Assembly: GCF_965219885.1 (NCBI RefSeq)
Contig: NZ_CBDCOT010000009.1
Location: forward strand, 1,922,001-1,986,000
Source: Curvivirga sp965219885
Lineage (GTDB): Bacteria > Pseudomonadota > Alphaproteobacteria > UBA8366 > Aestuariispiraceae
Direction of reading: 5' to 3'
DNA length: 64,000 nt
A program made the translations under genes and the position numbers. Positions within the stretch are counted from its first letter, which is position 1; the number at the start of each line of letters is the position of its first letter. Under the pieces are notes generated by a model that was not told the DNA's origin, did no database searches, and saw nothing but the letters and a program-made list of their open reading frames with translations. Positions 53,682 through 63,711 of this stretch are shown piece by piece.

Positions 53682-54581
53682 ATGTCTGATATTGCTCTTA
53701 CAGCTGCGCAACGCACCTCCCTATTATCTCTACAAAATACACAATCTTTGTCCGAACGTACACAAACACGTTTGTCCACTGGTCGTGCCGTAAACAACGT
53801 GGTTGATGATGCGGTGAACTTCTTCCGTGCGAAGTCTTTGACTGACCGCGCAGCCGACTTTGATTTGAAAAAAGCTGAGATTGACCAAGGTATTTCTACC
53901 TTGAATACGTCTCTACAAGCGATCGAAAGTATCGACTCTCTTGTTAAGCAGATGAAAGGTATCGTGGAATCTGCACGTTCCCAGTCTACAACAGAGCGTA
54001 AGTCCTCTACAACTCAGTTCGAAGAGATTGGTAAACAAATCTATCAATTGGTGGAAGATGCTTCCTACCAGGGTTTGAATTTGATTAACTCTACAAACTC
54101 CACATTGGACGTTTCCTTCGGTACACGTACAGCTTCCAAGCTTCAAGTATCTGGTATTGACTTGAACGCGACAGCTGGTGACACAGATGCTTTGTTTACT
54201 GTTACTGTATTTACCAACGATGGTGACGCAATTAACGTTTCTAACTTCGGTCTATCTGCTGGTTCCTTTACTTCATTCGGTGATGCGAACTCTGAAGTAG
54301 ATAAAGCGAACGATATGATTCAGGTACTTGACAAAGGTATTGAGCGTCTTCGTGGTCATGCGGCTACATTGGGTTCTAACGTTGCTATCTTGCAAACACG
54401 TCTTGATTTCACAAACAACTATGTGAATGAGTTGACTGTTGGTTCCGATAAATTGACACTTGCTGATTTGAACGAAGAGGGTGCAAACCTTGTAGCTCTT
54501 CAAACTCGTCAGCAGTTGGGTATTCAGTCTCTATCTATCTCCGGTCAGCAACAACAGGCTGTACTAGGATTGATTGGGTAA
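53682..54581 (+). CDS. Flagellin (first copy)
   Basis: 299 residues: only the D0/D1 ends with a short centre, as in many alphaproteobacteria. N-terminus DIALTAAQRTSLLSLQNTQSLSERTQTRLSTGRAVNNVVDDAVNFF; C-terminus ANLVALQTRQQLGIQSLSISGQQQQAVLGLIG. Strong GAAAGGAAG ribosome site. No -24/-12 promoter could be found in the 250 bp before it; CCGATA at 53633 resembles a sigma-28 -10 without a good -35. Paralogous to the next gene. Confidence 0.95.
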   Translation: MSDIALTAAQRTSLLSLQNTQSLSERTQTRLSTGRAVNNVVDDAVNFFRAKSLTDRAADFDLKKAEIDQGISTLNTSLQAIESIDSLVKQMKGIVESARSQSTTERKSSTTQFEEIGKQIYQLVEDASYQGLNLINSTNSTLDVSFGTRTASKLQVSGIDLNATAGDTDALFTVTVFTNDGDAINVSNFGLSAGSFTSFGDANSEVDKANDMIQVLDKGIERLRGHAATLGSNVAILQTRLDFTNNYVNELTVGSDKLTLADLNEEGANLVALQTRQQLGIQSLSISGQQQQAVLGLIG

Positions 54582-54601
54582 GATTTACCTTATATACCAA
54601 G

Positions 54602-54630
54602 AAAAAGGCTCCCAGTTGGGGGCCTTTTTT
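54602..54630 (+). terminator. Terminator of the first flagellin gene
   Basis: AAAAAGGCTCCC / GGGGGCCTTTTT, 12 pairs with one T-G, loop AGTT, then T6. Confidence 0.9.
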
Positions 54631-54702
54631 GTTTTTTACTCCATTCCTTGAATTATCTTCGTTGTAATTTTTTTCATTTAAAAACAATAGGATGCATTGT
54701 TT

Positions 54703-54718
54703 TGGCACGGTGAGTGCA
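54703..54718 (+). promoter_or_regulatory. Sigma-54 (-24/-12) promoter of the second flagellin
   Basis: TGGCACG-GTGA-GTGCA: a full -24 box and a -12 GC at the exact ten-base spacing. Predicted start near 54729, about 39 bases before the ATG. Confidence 0.8.
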
Positions 54719-54767
54719 GTGTTCTGGTCGATTTAGAAAATAATTTCGTCCAGAAAGGAATGGAACA

Positions 54768-55676
54768 ATGCCTCTTAGCGATATTGCTTTAACAGCCGCC
54801 CAGCGTGGGTCGCTTTTATCACTTCAAGATACTCAGGCTTTATCTGAGCGTACTCAAACTCGTTTAACCACAGGTAAAAAGATCAATAGTGTTGTTGATG
54901 ACGCGGTGAACTTCTTCCGAGCAAAAGCGTTATCCGATCGTGCAGAAGATTTTTCTTTGCGTAAAGATAATATTGACCAAGGTATTAGTGCTTTGAATTC
55001 TACATTGCAGGCGATTGAATCAATTGATGCATTGGTGAAGCAGATGAAAGGTATCGTGGAAGCATCCCGGTCTCAATCTACTCAGGAACGTCAGGCTGCT
55101 ACTACGCAGTTTGAAGAAGTTGGTACACAAATCTTCCAACTTATCGAGGACGCCTCCTATCAGGGTTTGAATTTGTTGAGTAATACAAATGCGGTTCTTG
55201 ATGTGGCCTTTGGTGTGCGTACTGCATCTCGTTTGACTGTGACCGGTCTGGATTTGAATGAGACAGATGGTGATGCAGTAAATGGTTTGTTTTCTGTTGG
55301 TGTATTCTCGGCAAACGGTCAGAATATCAATATTTCCAACTTTGGACTATCTGGTGGTTCATTCACTTCTTATGGTTCTGCGAACTCAAATGTTGGTTTC
55401 GCGAATGACATGATTACAGTGATTGATAAATCTATCTCCCGCCTTCGTGGTCATGCATCTACATTAGGTTCCAACGTTGCGATTTTGCAGACACGTCTAG
55501 ATTTTACAAATACATATGTAAACGAACTTAGTACGGGTTCTGATAAGTTGACACTGGCTGATTTGAACGAAGAAGGTGCGAACTTGGTAGCTCTTCAAAC
55601 TCGTCAGCAGTTAGGTATTCAATCCTTGTCTATTTCTGGTCAGCAGCAGCAGGCAATTCTATCTTTGCTACAATAA
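54768..55676 (+). CDS. Flagellin (second copy)
   Basis: 302 residues, very similar to the first flagellin over D0/D1 (same SERTQTRL.TG, VVDDAVNFFRAK.L.DRA, LTLADLNEEGANLVALQTRQQLG) but different in the centre (LNETDGDAVNGLFSVGVFSANGQNINISNFG) and in the C-terminus (AILSLLQ). AAAGGAATGG ribosome site. It has its own sigma-54 promoter and terminator, so it is regulated separately. Confidence 0.95.
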   Translation: MPLSDIALTAAQRGSLLSLQDTQALSERTQTRLTTGKKINSVVDDAVNFFRAKALSDRAEDFSLRKDNIDQGISALNSTLQAIESIDALVKQMKGIVEASRSQSTQERQAATTQFEEVGTQIFQLIEDASYQGLNLLSNTNAVLDVAFGVRTASRLTVTGLDLNETDGDAVNGLFSVGVFSANGQNINISNFGLSGGSFTSYGSANSNVGFANDMITVIDKSISRLRGHASTLGSNVAILQTRLDFTNTYVNELSTGSDKLTLADLNEEGANLVALQTRQQLGIQSLSISGQQQQAILSLLQ

Positions 55677-55704
55677 TCCTGACAATAAGAAGTTTAATGA
55701 TAAT

Positions 55705-55734
55705 AAAAAGGGAGAGGTTTACCTCTCCCTTTTT
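55705..55734 (+). terminator. Terminator of the second flagellin gene
   Basis: AAAAAGGGAGAGGT / ACCTCTCCCTTTTT, a perfect 14-base arm pair (the loop opens a little), T-run. Confidence 0.92.
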
Positions 55735-55820
55735 GTTATATCGTCTTGTTTGCTTTGCATTTTATTGTGAATCTTATACTAATATTGTGAGAGAATTGTG
55801 GTTACAAATGTGTGGTATCA

Positions 55821-57737
55821 ATGCAGGAAATAAGCGCTGAAGACATGCAATGGGCAGAAAATGCCTTGCAGCATCTAGCAAACAAAGATCTAAATGCAGC
55901 TATGGAAGAAATTTCCTCTCGTCATGTTAGTGAAGAGCTACAGCCAATAAAAGTTCATCTTTTAGGATTGTTGTCCATTCGCATGGAGAATTTTGCTGAA
56001 GCTTTAAACCTTTTCAAACGAGCATCAGATGCATCACCCATGTCGAAGATACATTTTGAAGCCGCAAGTTATTGTGCCACAAAACTTGGTATGCTCAGTG
56101 ATAGTGTTTTCTATTTGAAAATGTCTGGTACCTGCCCAGAAGTATCAGAGTTTGAGACCAAGTTACTTCCCAGTTGGATGGGGACTGTTGAGGACCAATT
56201 AGCAAGAATTCAAGAACGCCCATTTTTACAAAAAGCCAAAGAAACCTTAGCCCAGCAGAAATACCCTGAAACTTTGCAGAATCTTCAACAAGCATTAAAT
56301 GCTGATCCTTTTCACGTGGAGAGCTGGTTGGTTATTCATGAAGTGATGCAGAGATTGGATCGAAAATTTGATTCAGTGCATGCGGTGAAGGCCGCCTTGG
56401 ATTCAGGTGATGTGAAGGCTGTGCCTATTGCCCAAGCAGCTTTAACTGCGTGCAAATTGGGGATTGCAGAATACAAAGAGCTTTTTTCAAAAGCATTTGA
56501 AAAGCAAGATGAGTTTGATCGGAATAAAGTTGAACTATGTGAGTTGGAAGCCTTAAGAGGGCTTCCATACCAATATGATGTATATAAGGAAAAAAAGTTA
56601 AATTATCTGAAAGCATTAGGGAATGCAGCAATTTCAGATAAAGTTGTTTCTTTAGTTAAACAAGTAAATATTGGTATTTTTTCCGGGCGGCTGAATTCTG
56701 GTCAGGGCGTAGATTTTTTCGTAAATTTTATATTGGATATGTTTTCTTTCCGTCCTGTTTCATGGTTGGCGATACAAATTTTCTCTAATGTTGATTACGG
56801 TGACTTTCAAACTAATCGTCTTCGTTCATATGCAAAGGATTATCGGCCCGTCGAACAAATTGACCCAATTACGCTATCGCGAATTTTGAGCAATGAAAGA
56901 ATTCACTTGTTGTGGGACTTGGATGGATTAACGCATACTGGTGCACCTCAGATACACCAAGAAACAACTTTACCACATAGATTAGTCCTTGATGAATTCT
57001 CAGATAAAAAAATGCTCTCATTGGTGGGAGGTCAGAAATATCCATTAGAAATATTACCGCTAGGATTTCCCAAAAATTTTGACCCTGCCTCCTTCGTTGT
57101 CAAGAAAGGTAAGGAGCGTAAGACTATTCTGCTATCATTAAACCCATGTGAACTCTCAGATAAACTATTTGATATGCTTGAAAAGTTGAAGAAAGAGACT
57201 CCGTTTTTTGACTTGCTTTTAGATACCCGAAAATTGGGAGGTGTCTCTTATGTCGAAAAAATTGAAGAAAAGTTCAGAGATAGGAATTTAGGGAATTTTA
57301 TTACGTTTAATGAAGTTGGTGAATTTGCAGAAGAATATATTACGGAGCTGTATGGTAAAGCTGATTATCTTTTAACAAATTCAAATGTGGATGCACTTCA
57401 ATCCATATATCATGGGCTCATTCATAATTGTAATATTTTGATTTATGAAGATGGTGTCGCACGTCTAGTAGAATCCAGTTTAGAACAATTAGGATTGAAG
57501 AATAGATACTTTGATCAACTCTGTGATTTAGGTGAAATCTTACGCTCCGAATTGATGGATGATGATCAATTTGTGCAAACATTAGAGCAGCAAAATTCTA
57601 TGTTGTCGGAATATGTTTCTGTAGATCAACGTGTTCAAAATGTACAAACTTTTGTGGAGTTTATCAAAGATCGTTTATGTGAAACTTATGGTGAGGAATA
57701 TATGAAAGCCACATTTGGAAAGGGTTCTGAGGCATGA
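55821..57737 (+). CDS. TPR protein with a GT41-like C-terminal region
   Basis: About 638 residues; ATG 55821 is preferred, a GTG at 55812 is also open, neither has a clear ribosome site. The first ~230 residues are TPR-like helix pairs. The C-terminal half contains RIHLLWDLDGLTHTGAPQI near residue 375, recalling the DLxGxT segment of OGT/SPINDLY-type (GT41) glycosyltransferases, but other signatures are weak. Placed directly after the flagellins and four bases overlapping a Maf gene, it is probably a flagellin-modification enzyme. Assignment is tentative. Confidence 0.5.
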   Translation: MQEISAEDMQWAENALQHLANKDLNAAMEEISSRHVSEELQPIKVHLLGLLSIRMENFAEALNLFKRASDASPMSKIHFEAASYCATKLGMLSDSVFYLKMSGTCPEVSEFETKLLPSWMGTVEDQLARIQERPFLQKAKETLAQQKYPETLQNLQQALNADPFHVESWLVIHEVMQRLDRKFDSVHAVKAALDSGDVKAVPIAQAALTACKLGIAEYKELFSKAFEKQDEFDRNKVELCELEALRGLPYQYDVYKEKKLNYLKALGNAAISDKVVSLVKQVNIGIFSGRLNSGQGVDFFVNFILDMFSFRPVSWLAIQIFSNVDYGDFQTNRLRSYAKDYRPVEQIDPITLSRILSNERIHLLWDLDGLTHTGAPQIHQETTLPHRLVLDEFSDKKMLSLVGGQKYPLEILPLGFPKNFDPASFVVKKGKERKTILLSLNPCELSDKLFDMLEKLKKETPFFDLLLDTRKLGGVSYVEKIEEKFRDRNLGNFITFNEVGEFAEEYITELYGKADYLLTNSNVDALQSIYHGLIHNCNILIYEDGVARLVESSLEQLGLKNRYFDQLCDLGEILRSELMDDDQFVQTLEQQNSMLSEYVSVDQRVQNVQTFVEFIKDRLCETYGEEYMKATFGKGSEA

Positions 57738-59719
57738 GCAATACTGAATTGTTTAAAAGAAACCTAGAAGTATTACGTGGCCGCCAAAAGGTTCTCGCGC
57801 ATTTGGTTGAGAACTTGTCTTACGTTCACACAAAGTTAATTGAAACTGAATATGATGGGGTTAAGGGATATAATTTAGATCTTGGTAGTACGCTGTTTTA
57901 TAATGAAAACCCAATAAATTTGGTTCAAAAGCAAGTCGATAAATATTTAGAAAATCCTTCACGAATTCATGGTGGCTGGCTTTTCAAACCTGTTGCCCCC
58001 TGGACGGTGACTGAATTTTTATATGAAAAAGCATGCCATTGGGCCGATGAACATGGAATTATGCAAAGACCTACTGCCAAGCCGGAAGATGGTGGTATCG
58101 CAATTATTCTGGGCTTGGGTCTTGGTTATCATATTGAACGATTAATAGACGAACTGGATTGTCGAATATTCTATATCGCCGAAGAGCATATAGAGTTTTT
58201 ATATCATTTTATGCATCTCCAGGATTTGGAAAAGATATATAAAAAGCTTGCTGAACGTGGTGGTGATATTCGTTTCTTGATTGAGGAAGATCCAGATACG
58301 GTGGTTGCCCAAATTAACGTAACAATCCGACAAAATGATTTTGGTATTGTGGATGGTGCTTTTTTCTTCACGCATTATCAATCAAAAACCATGCTGGATA
58401 TTCGCACGAAATATGTAGAAGCAATTCCATTAATGAATATGAATCCAGGCTTCTTTGATGATGAATGCGTCATGATGCGTAATTCTTTCGCAAATTTAAC
58501 GAATGAGAAAGTAAGCCTGTATAGAATAGGTGGGAAACTGAAAAAGAATACACCTGCAATTATTGTTGGATCAGGCCCTTCTTTAGATGGATGTATTGAA
58601 TTAATAAAAAATAAAAGAAATGAGATAATTGTCTTTTCATGTGGAACAGCTTTAGGTGCATTGCTGAGAAATGGTATTCGCCCCGATTATCACGTAGAGT
58701 TGGAAAATACGTCAGGACCTCCACAAATTGTGAAAGATCTGAAGGATGGATATGGTTTGGATGGCATTGATTTAATTGCCCCAACGACTGTTCGACCTGA
58801 AATGGTGGAGATGTTTGACCGATCCATTTTATTTTATAGGGATTCTGTGACGGCAACGCATTTCTGGGGGGAGCGTGACACCGTTTCACTGGCGGCACCG
58901 ACAGTAAGTAATACTGGTGCACGGATTGCTGCGGGATTAGGATTTGAAAACATATATTTGGTGGGCGTTGACCTGGGGGCACGTGAGCCTGATAGTCATC
59001 ATTCAAAAGATTCTATTTATTTGGCGGATGAGACTTTTTTGGAAAACAGTCCAGCTCATGCAGCGGCCTCAAAGTATAATAATGTTCAGCGTGGAAATTT
59101 AGGCGGGAATGTCTATACCAATACAAGCTTCCAAGCTTCAGCAGTTGCTATGGGGCATTTATTTATTCTATTTCCAACCATAAAGCTTGTGAATTTATCT
59201 GATGGTATACGCATAAAAGGCACAATTCCCTGTTTACCAGAAGTCGTTAGATTATCAGGTACGGAAAAAGAAGCTGCATATGAGAAAAAATTGATAACAA
59301 AAGAGTTTGAGGCAACACGTAACAGCTTTGATCTTTCTTTAGACGAACTATTGCGTTTGCAATCGGAATTATTGTTTGATTGCGAAAATATCAAGAAAGT
59401 ATTTGATAAACATTTTGTTGGCGAATTTGATGTATATGCTTTCTATCGGGATATAAAGTCATGTTTGTTCTATAGTGCATCGGATAAATTTAAACGCGTC
59501 AGACATGCTATGTATTACGGTACTTATATGTTGATTTTTCAATTAGCTTTTATTGTCGTACGCCGGGTGAAAGATCAGCCTGAGATATTTAATTCATATA
59601 TGGAATTTTATAAACGGGAATCTATTGCAAGCTTGAACGAAGTACAGCGACAAACTATTGAATTAATGGAAGAGTTGGTTGAGCGTGGCGAACATTACCT
59701 GCAAAAAAAGGAACAGTAA
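57734..59719 (+). CDS. Motility-associated Maf glycosyltransferase
   Basis: 661 residues of the Maf/DUF115 family. The central domain has PAIIVGSGPSLDGCIELI near residue 275 followed by FSCGTALGALLRNGIRPDYHVELE and later GARIAAGLGFENIYLVGVDLGARE. Maf proteins attach nonulosonic acids (pseudaminic or legionaminic acid) to Ser/Thr of flagellin in the cytoplasm before export. Overlap ATGA with the upstream gene; neuB follows within 4 bp. Confidence 0.9.
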   Translation: MSNTELFKRNLEVLRGRQKVLAHLVENLSYVHTKLIETEYDGVKGYNLDLGSTLFYNENPINLVQKQVDKYLENPSRIHGGWLFKPVAPWTVTEFLYEKACHWADEHGIMQRPTAKPEDGGIAIILGLGLGYHIERLIDELDCRIFYIAEEHIEFLYHFMHLQDLEKIYKKLAERGGDIRFLIEEDPDTVVAQINVTIRQNDFGIVDGAFFFTHYQSKTMLDIRTKYVEAIPLMNMNPGFFDDECVMMRNSFANLTNEKVSLYRIGGKLKKNTPAIIVGSGPSLDGCIELIKNKRNEIIVFSCGTALGALLRNGIRPDYHVELENTSGPPQIVKDLKDGYGLDGIDLIAPTTVRPEMVEMFDRSILFYRDSVTATHFWGERDTVSLAAPTVSNTGARIAAGLGFENIYLVGVDLGAREPDSHHSKDSIYLADETFLENSPAHAAASKYNNVQRGNLGGNVYTNTSFQASAVAMGHLFILFPTIKLVNLSDGIRIKGTIPCLPEVVRLSGTEKEAAYEKKLITKEFEATRNSFDLSLDELLRLQSELLFDCENIKKVFDKHFVGEFDVYAFYRDIKSCLFYSASDKFKRVRHAMYYGTYMLIFQLAFIVVRRVKDQPEIFNSYMEFYKRESIASLNEVQRQTIELMEELVERGEHYLQKKEQ

Positions 59720-59722
59720 ATT

Positions 59723-60739
59723 ATGCAGCTATTTGGCAAAGATCTTTCTAAGGATGTTGTTATTATCGCTGAAATAGGTGTGAACCATGAAGGGGATCTG
59801 GAAAAAGCGAAAGAGATGATTTCTTTAGCGGCTGAAGCCGGTGCGGATGCTGTTAAGTTTCAGAGTTATACTCCCGAACGTTTTATTTCATCTGATGATG
59901 CAGATCGATTGGCACGTGTAGGACGCTTTAGTCTATCTGAAAAAGATCATTATGAGTTGGTAGATATTGCCAAATCTAAAGATATCCACTTCTTTTCTTC
60001 TGCTGTGAGTGAGGATTGGGTGCCGTTCTTGGCAGAAATTAGTGAGACAATTAAAATTGCTAGCGCCGACATTACGTTTGAACCAGTCATTCGCGCGGCG
60101 GCTGCCTCTGGAAAGGTTGTGATTCTATCGACAGGGGGCTCAACCATCGACGAAGTAGATACAGCCGTCAGTTGGGTTCGTGAAGAAGTTGGGGGTAATT
60201 TACTTTCTGAACGCCTTGTTCTTTTACATTGTATTTCTTCCTATCCAACACCTATGGAGGAAGCAAACTTACTTTCTATTCCTTATCTGCAAGAGCGTTA
60301 TCCTGATGTCATCGTCGGATATTCAAATCACGCCAAAGAGAGAGAAGTGAATGTAAGTGCTGTGGCACTCGGAGCACGTGTCTTAGAAGTGCATTTTACA
60401 TATCGTAAAGAAAACCAGGACTTTCATGATCATGCATTATCAGCTGACCCGGATGACATGGCTTATTATGCGGAAATGTTACCAAGAATTGCACAAATGC
60501 GAGGTGTATATGACAAACAACCACAAGCATGTGAGAGAGAAATGGTGCCTGTTATCCGTAAAGGATTAATTGCAGCAACAGATTTACCTATAGGGCATAT
60601 CCTGAAGAATGAAGATATTCATTATGCGCGCCCGTCTACAGGTTTTCCGGCATCTGCAAAACCGGAAGTCGTTGGACGTCAGCTGGATATAGCTGTGAAA
60701 GCTGGACAGGTACTGAAACCTGAAATGCTGAAAGGATAA
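59723..60739 (+). CDS. neuB: Nonulosonic acid synthase (NeuB family)
   Basis: 338 residues: TIM-barrel NeuB domain (IIAEIGVNHEGDLEKAKEMI, ADAVKFQSYTPE, SADITFEPVIRA, LHCISSYPTP, VIVGYSNHA) and a C-terminal SAF/antifreeze-like domain (IRKGLIAATDLPIGHILKNEDI onward). It condenses a 6-carbon sugar with phosphoenolpyruvate to a nine-carbon acid. Whether the product is legionaminic, pseudaminic or neuraminic acid cannot be read safely; legionaminic-type is likely given the amidotransferases. Confidence 0.88.
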   Translation: MQLFGKDLSKDVVIIAEIGVNHEGDLEKAKEMISLAAEAGADAVKFQSYTPERFISSDDADRLARVGRFSLSEKDHYELVDIAKSKDIHFFSSAVSEDWVPFLAEISETIKIASADITFEPVIRAAAASGKVVILSTGGSTIDEVDTAVSWVREEVGGNLLSERLVLLHCISSYPTPMEEANLLSIPYLQERYPDVIVGYSNHAKEREVNVSAVALGARVLEVHFTYRKENQDFHDHALSADPDDMAYYAEMLPRIAQMRGVYDKQPQACEREMVPVIRKGLIAATDLPIGHILKNEDIHYARPSTGFPASAKPEVVGRQLDIAVKAGQVLKPEMLKG

Positions 60740-60742
60740 TTT

Positions 60743-62578
60743 ATGTGTGGGATCGCAGGGGCATTTGGACCAACACAAATTTCGCCTGATAGGATTACGT
60801 CTTGTCATAAGTTAATGGCACTACGTGGTCCCGATGGCGAAGGGCATTGGTCTTCAGATACTGCTGCGGGTAACCATATCAATTTCCTTCATTCTCGTTT
60901 GTCGATAGTTGACCTTGCGGAACGTTCAAATCAACCATTTATTAGAAATAACCTGTCTCTAATTTTCAATGGTGAAATTTATAATCATTTCGAGTTAAGA
61001 AAAGAATTAGAAGCTCTTGGGCATAATTTTCAAACAGCTGGTGACACTGAAGTTGTGCTTGAAGCTTATCGCCAATGGGGGGCTGATTTTGTTACTCATC
61101 TAGAAGGCATGTGGGCCATTGCTCTTTATGATAGCAATCAAGGGCGGTTAGTACTAAGTCGAGATCGATTTGGAGAAAAACCTCTTTATCTTTGGTGGGC
61201 AGATAACTGTCTCTATTTCGGATCAGAAGTGCGTTTTCTGATGGGATTGTCAGGAAAAAAAGCAGATGTGAATGTGGAACATCTGCGTAGATTTCTAGTC
61301 AATGGTTATAAGTCTCTATTCCCATCTGAAGATGAATATTTTCATGGTATCAAGGCGTTTCCTGCAGGGCATATAGCTGTGTTGGAGACGCCATCTATGC
61401 CAAGTCCGAAGCCATTTTGGTCCGTGGGATATAATCCAGTTCCTATGACGCAAGAAGAGGCTTTGGAGGAAACATTTAGTAAAGTACGCCGAGCAGTAGA
61501 ATTAAGATTACGCGCAGACGTACCTGTCGCCTTGCGGTTAAGTGGCGGCATAGATTCGAATGTGGCATTAGGGATGGCTGTTCAGGAATTAGAGCAAGAA
61601 ATTACAACTTTCTCTGTTGTTGAAGACGACCCACGTTATGACGAGACAGCGAGTATTCTTGAAGCGATTAAATATCATGGATGCGCTCATGAAATTATAA
61701 AAATACCTAAGGAAAACTTCCTTGAACGCCTTTATGGCTTAGTTGACTATTTTGGCAAACCCATGATGACAATCTCATATTATCTTCATGCTTTAGTCAG
61801 TGAACATATTCATAAAGCTGGCTTTAAAGTTTCACTTGGTGGAACTGGTGCTGACGAGATTTTTAGCGGTTATTATGATCATTATCTCTTTTGGTTAGCT
61901 GAAATGAAAGATCGTACAGATTTTCCTAAGCTGGTTGAAGGATGGCAGGAGAGTTATGGAAAATTCGTCAGAAACCCTTTTTTACAAGATCCAGAAGCTT
62001 TTATAAAACAGCCAACAAAGCGGGATCATATTTTTTTAGGGGCGGATAAATTTTCCTCTTTCTTAAAGGAGCCCTTTGAAGAGCAACATCATGAAAAGGT
62101 ATTTTGTGAGCCGATTTTACGTAACCGAATGCTAAATGAGTTGTTACATGAAACTGTACCTGTCATGTTGCATGAAGATGATTTGTCTGCCATGGCTTAT
62201 TCTGTAGAAAACCGCGCAGTTTATCTCGATAGCGAATTAGTTGAATTTGTATCGACTGTTCCTAGTGAGCATTTATTTGGGAATAGTCTACCTAAATATT
62301 TGCTGCGTCGTGCAGGGAAGGGAATCGCACCAAATTCTATTCTGACTAATCCACGTAAGCAGGGAATTAATGCGCCTGTTACAAGTTTTATAGATTTTAA
62401 TGACGACGCGGTCCAAGAAGCCATACTAGACGACAGCTTAGTCTATGATATTATTCAAAAAGACAAGGTAGAAGAACTTTTAAATTCTTCTGTAGAATTG
62501 AATAGCGAAAGTAAGTTTTTATTCTCAGTTATTTCTGCGAAACTATTTATGGATAGCCATATGGCTTTTCAGCCTTAA
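60743..62578 (+). CDS. asnB: Asparagine synthase (glutamine-hydrolysing)-like amidotransferase
   Basis: 611 residues. Class II glutamine amidotransferase domain with Cys2 (MCGIAGAFG) and a synthetase domain with the ATP pyrophosphatase loop SGGIDSNVAL (about residue 265). In sugar clusters this family amidates carboxyl groups of nonulosonic or uronic acids rather than Asp. Four bases after neuB; clearly same operon. Confidence 0.88.
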   Translation: MCGIAGAFGPTQISPDRITSCHKLMALRGPDGEGHWSSDTAAGNHINFLHSRLSIVDLAERSNQPFIRNNLSLIFNGEIYNHFELRKELEALGHNFQTAGDTEVVLEAYRQWGADFVTHLEGMWAIALYDSNQGRLVLSRDRFGEKPLYLWWADNCLYFGSEVRFLMGLSGKKADVNVEHLRRFLVNGYKSLFPSEDEYFHGIKAFPAGHIAVLETPSMPSPKPFWSVGYNPVPMTQEEALEETFSKVRRAVELRLRADVPVALRLSGGIDSNVALGMAVQELEQEITTFSVVEDDPRYDETASILEAIKYHGCAHEIIKIPKENFLERLYGLVDYFGKPMMTISYYLHALVSEHIHKAGFKVSLGGTGADEIFSGYYDHYLFWLAEMKDRTDFPKLVEGWQESYGKFVRNPFLQDPEAFIKQPTKRDHIFLGADKFSSFLKEPFEEQHHEKVFCEPILRNRMLNELLHETVPVMLHEDDLSAMAYSVENRAVYLDSELVEFVSTVPSEHLFGNSLPKYLLRRAGKGIAPNSILTNPRKQGINAPVTSFIDFNDDAVQEAILDDSLVYDIIQKDKVEELLNSSVELNSESKFLFSVISAKLFMDSHMAFQP

Positions 62579-62589
62579 AGGATAGGCTT

Positions 62590-63711
62590 ATGAAATATTG
62601 CGTTGAATGTATTTTGCCAGATACCCGCCCGGGTATTGAATTAGATGACAACGGGGTTTGTACGGCCTGTCACGGTCATCGTGATAAAGAGAATAAAATT
62701 GACTGGGATGATCGTGCACAGAGTTTTGAGGGGTTAGTTGCAGATGCAAAATCCCGTTCCAACGGATATGATTGTATTGTCCCTGTCAGCGGGGGCAAAG
62801 ATAGTTGGTATCAAATCATTAAAGCACAGAGTTACGGACTTAATGTTTTGGCGGTAACTTGGCGTACGCCAGCAAGAACAGAAATAGGTCAGGAAAATGT
62901 CGATCGGATGATCCAAAAATTGGGTGTGGATCATATTGATTACACTATTAACCCAGATGTAGAACGCCGCTTTATGAAAGCAGCATATGAAAAGCTTGGA
63001 GCGACAGGGTTGCCAATGCATATGGCGCTTTTTTCCATTCCTATTCGTCTGGCAGTACAATTACAGATTCCACTAATCGTATGGGGGGAAAACTCACAAC
63101 TTGAATATGGTGGAAATGAATGGGAAAGATTGTCCACGAATCTAGACGCTAACTGGTTGGCCAAACATGGTTGTTTGCAATCAACGCAAGCCTTTGATTG
63201 GATAGGTTTAGAAGGATTAACAGAGAAAGATTTATCTGCTTATGCATTTCCTCAAAACCCTAATTTTGAGGTGCGTTCTGTGTTTTTGGGATCGTTTTTC
63301 AAATGGAATAGTTTTGAAAATACAGAAATCGCCAAAAAATATGGATTTAAATATGCTAAAGAAGACTTGAAGACAGGGACTTGGGATTTCGCAGATATTG
63401 ATTGTAAATTTATTTCCCTGCATCATTTCCTGAAATGGTATAAGTTTGGAATAACACGTGCTTTTGACAATCTTTCAGTTCAAATTCGATATGGAATGAC
63501 GACACGGAATGAAGCTATCAAAACCGTTACAAAAATGGGGCTGCAGCGGCCAGATGGGGATATCGAAGCTTTTTGTGAGTTTCAAAAGCTACCGGTAAGC
63601 TGGTTTATGGAAGTTGCAGAAAGCTTTCGTAACAAGGATATTTGGAAACAAGAAGGTGGGCGTTGGATTTTGCCTGATTTCTTGGTTCAAGAATGGGATT
63701 GGGATCAATGA
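62590..63711 (+). CDS. N-acetyl sugar amidotransferase (PseA/WbpG type)
   Basis: 373 residues. N-terminal Cys-rich YCVECILPDTRPGIELDDNGVCTACH, PP-loop VPVSGGKDSWYQI near residue 60, then ARTEIGQENVDRMIQKLGVDHIDYT. The family converts an acetamido group to an acetamidino group on pseudaminic or legionaminic acid, using ammonia from glutamine. Works with neuB and the asnB-like gene. Its last codon overlaps the next start by four bases. Confidence 0.87.
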   Translation: MKYCVECILPDTRPGIELDDNGVCTACHGHRDKENKIDWDDRAQSFEGLVADAKSRSNGYDCIVPVSGGKDSWYQIIKAQSYGLNVLAVTWRTPARTEIGQENVDRMIQKLGVDHIDYTINPDVERRFMKAAYEKLGATGLPMHMALFSIPIRLAVQLQIPLIVWGENSQLEYGGNEWERLSTNLDANWLAKHGCLQSTQAFDWIGLEGLTEKDLSAYAFPQNPNFEVRSVFLGSFFKWNSFENTEIAKKYGFKYAKEDLKTGTWDFADIDCKFISLHHFLKWYKFGITRAFDNLSVQIRYGMTTRNEAIKTVTKMGLQRPDGDIEAFCEFQKLPVSWFMEVAESFRNKDIWKQEGGRWILPDFLVQEWDWDQ

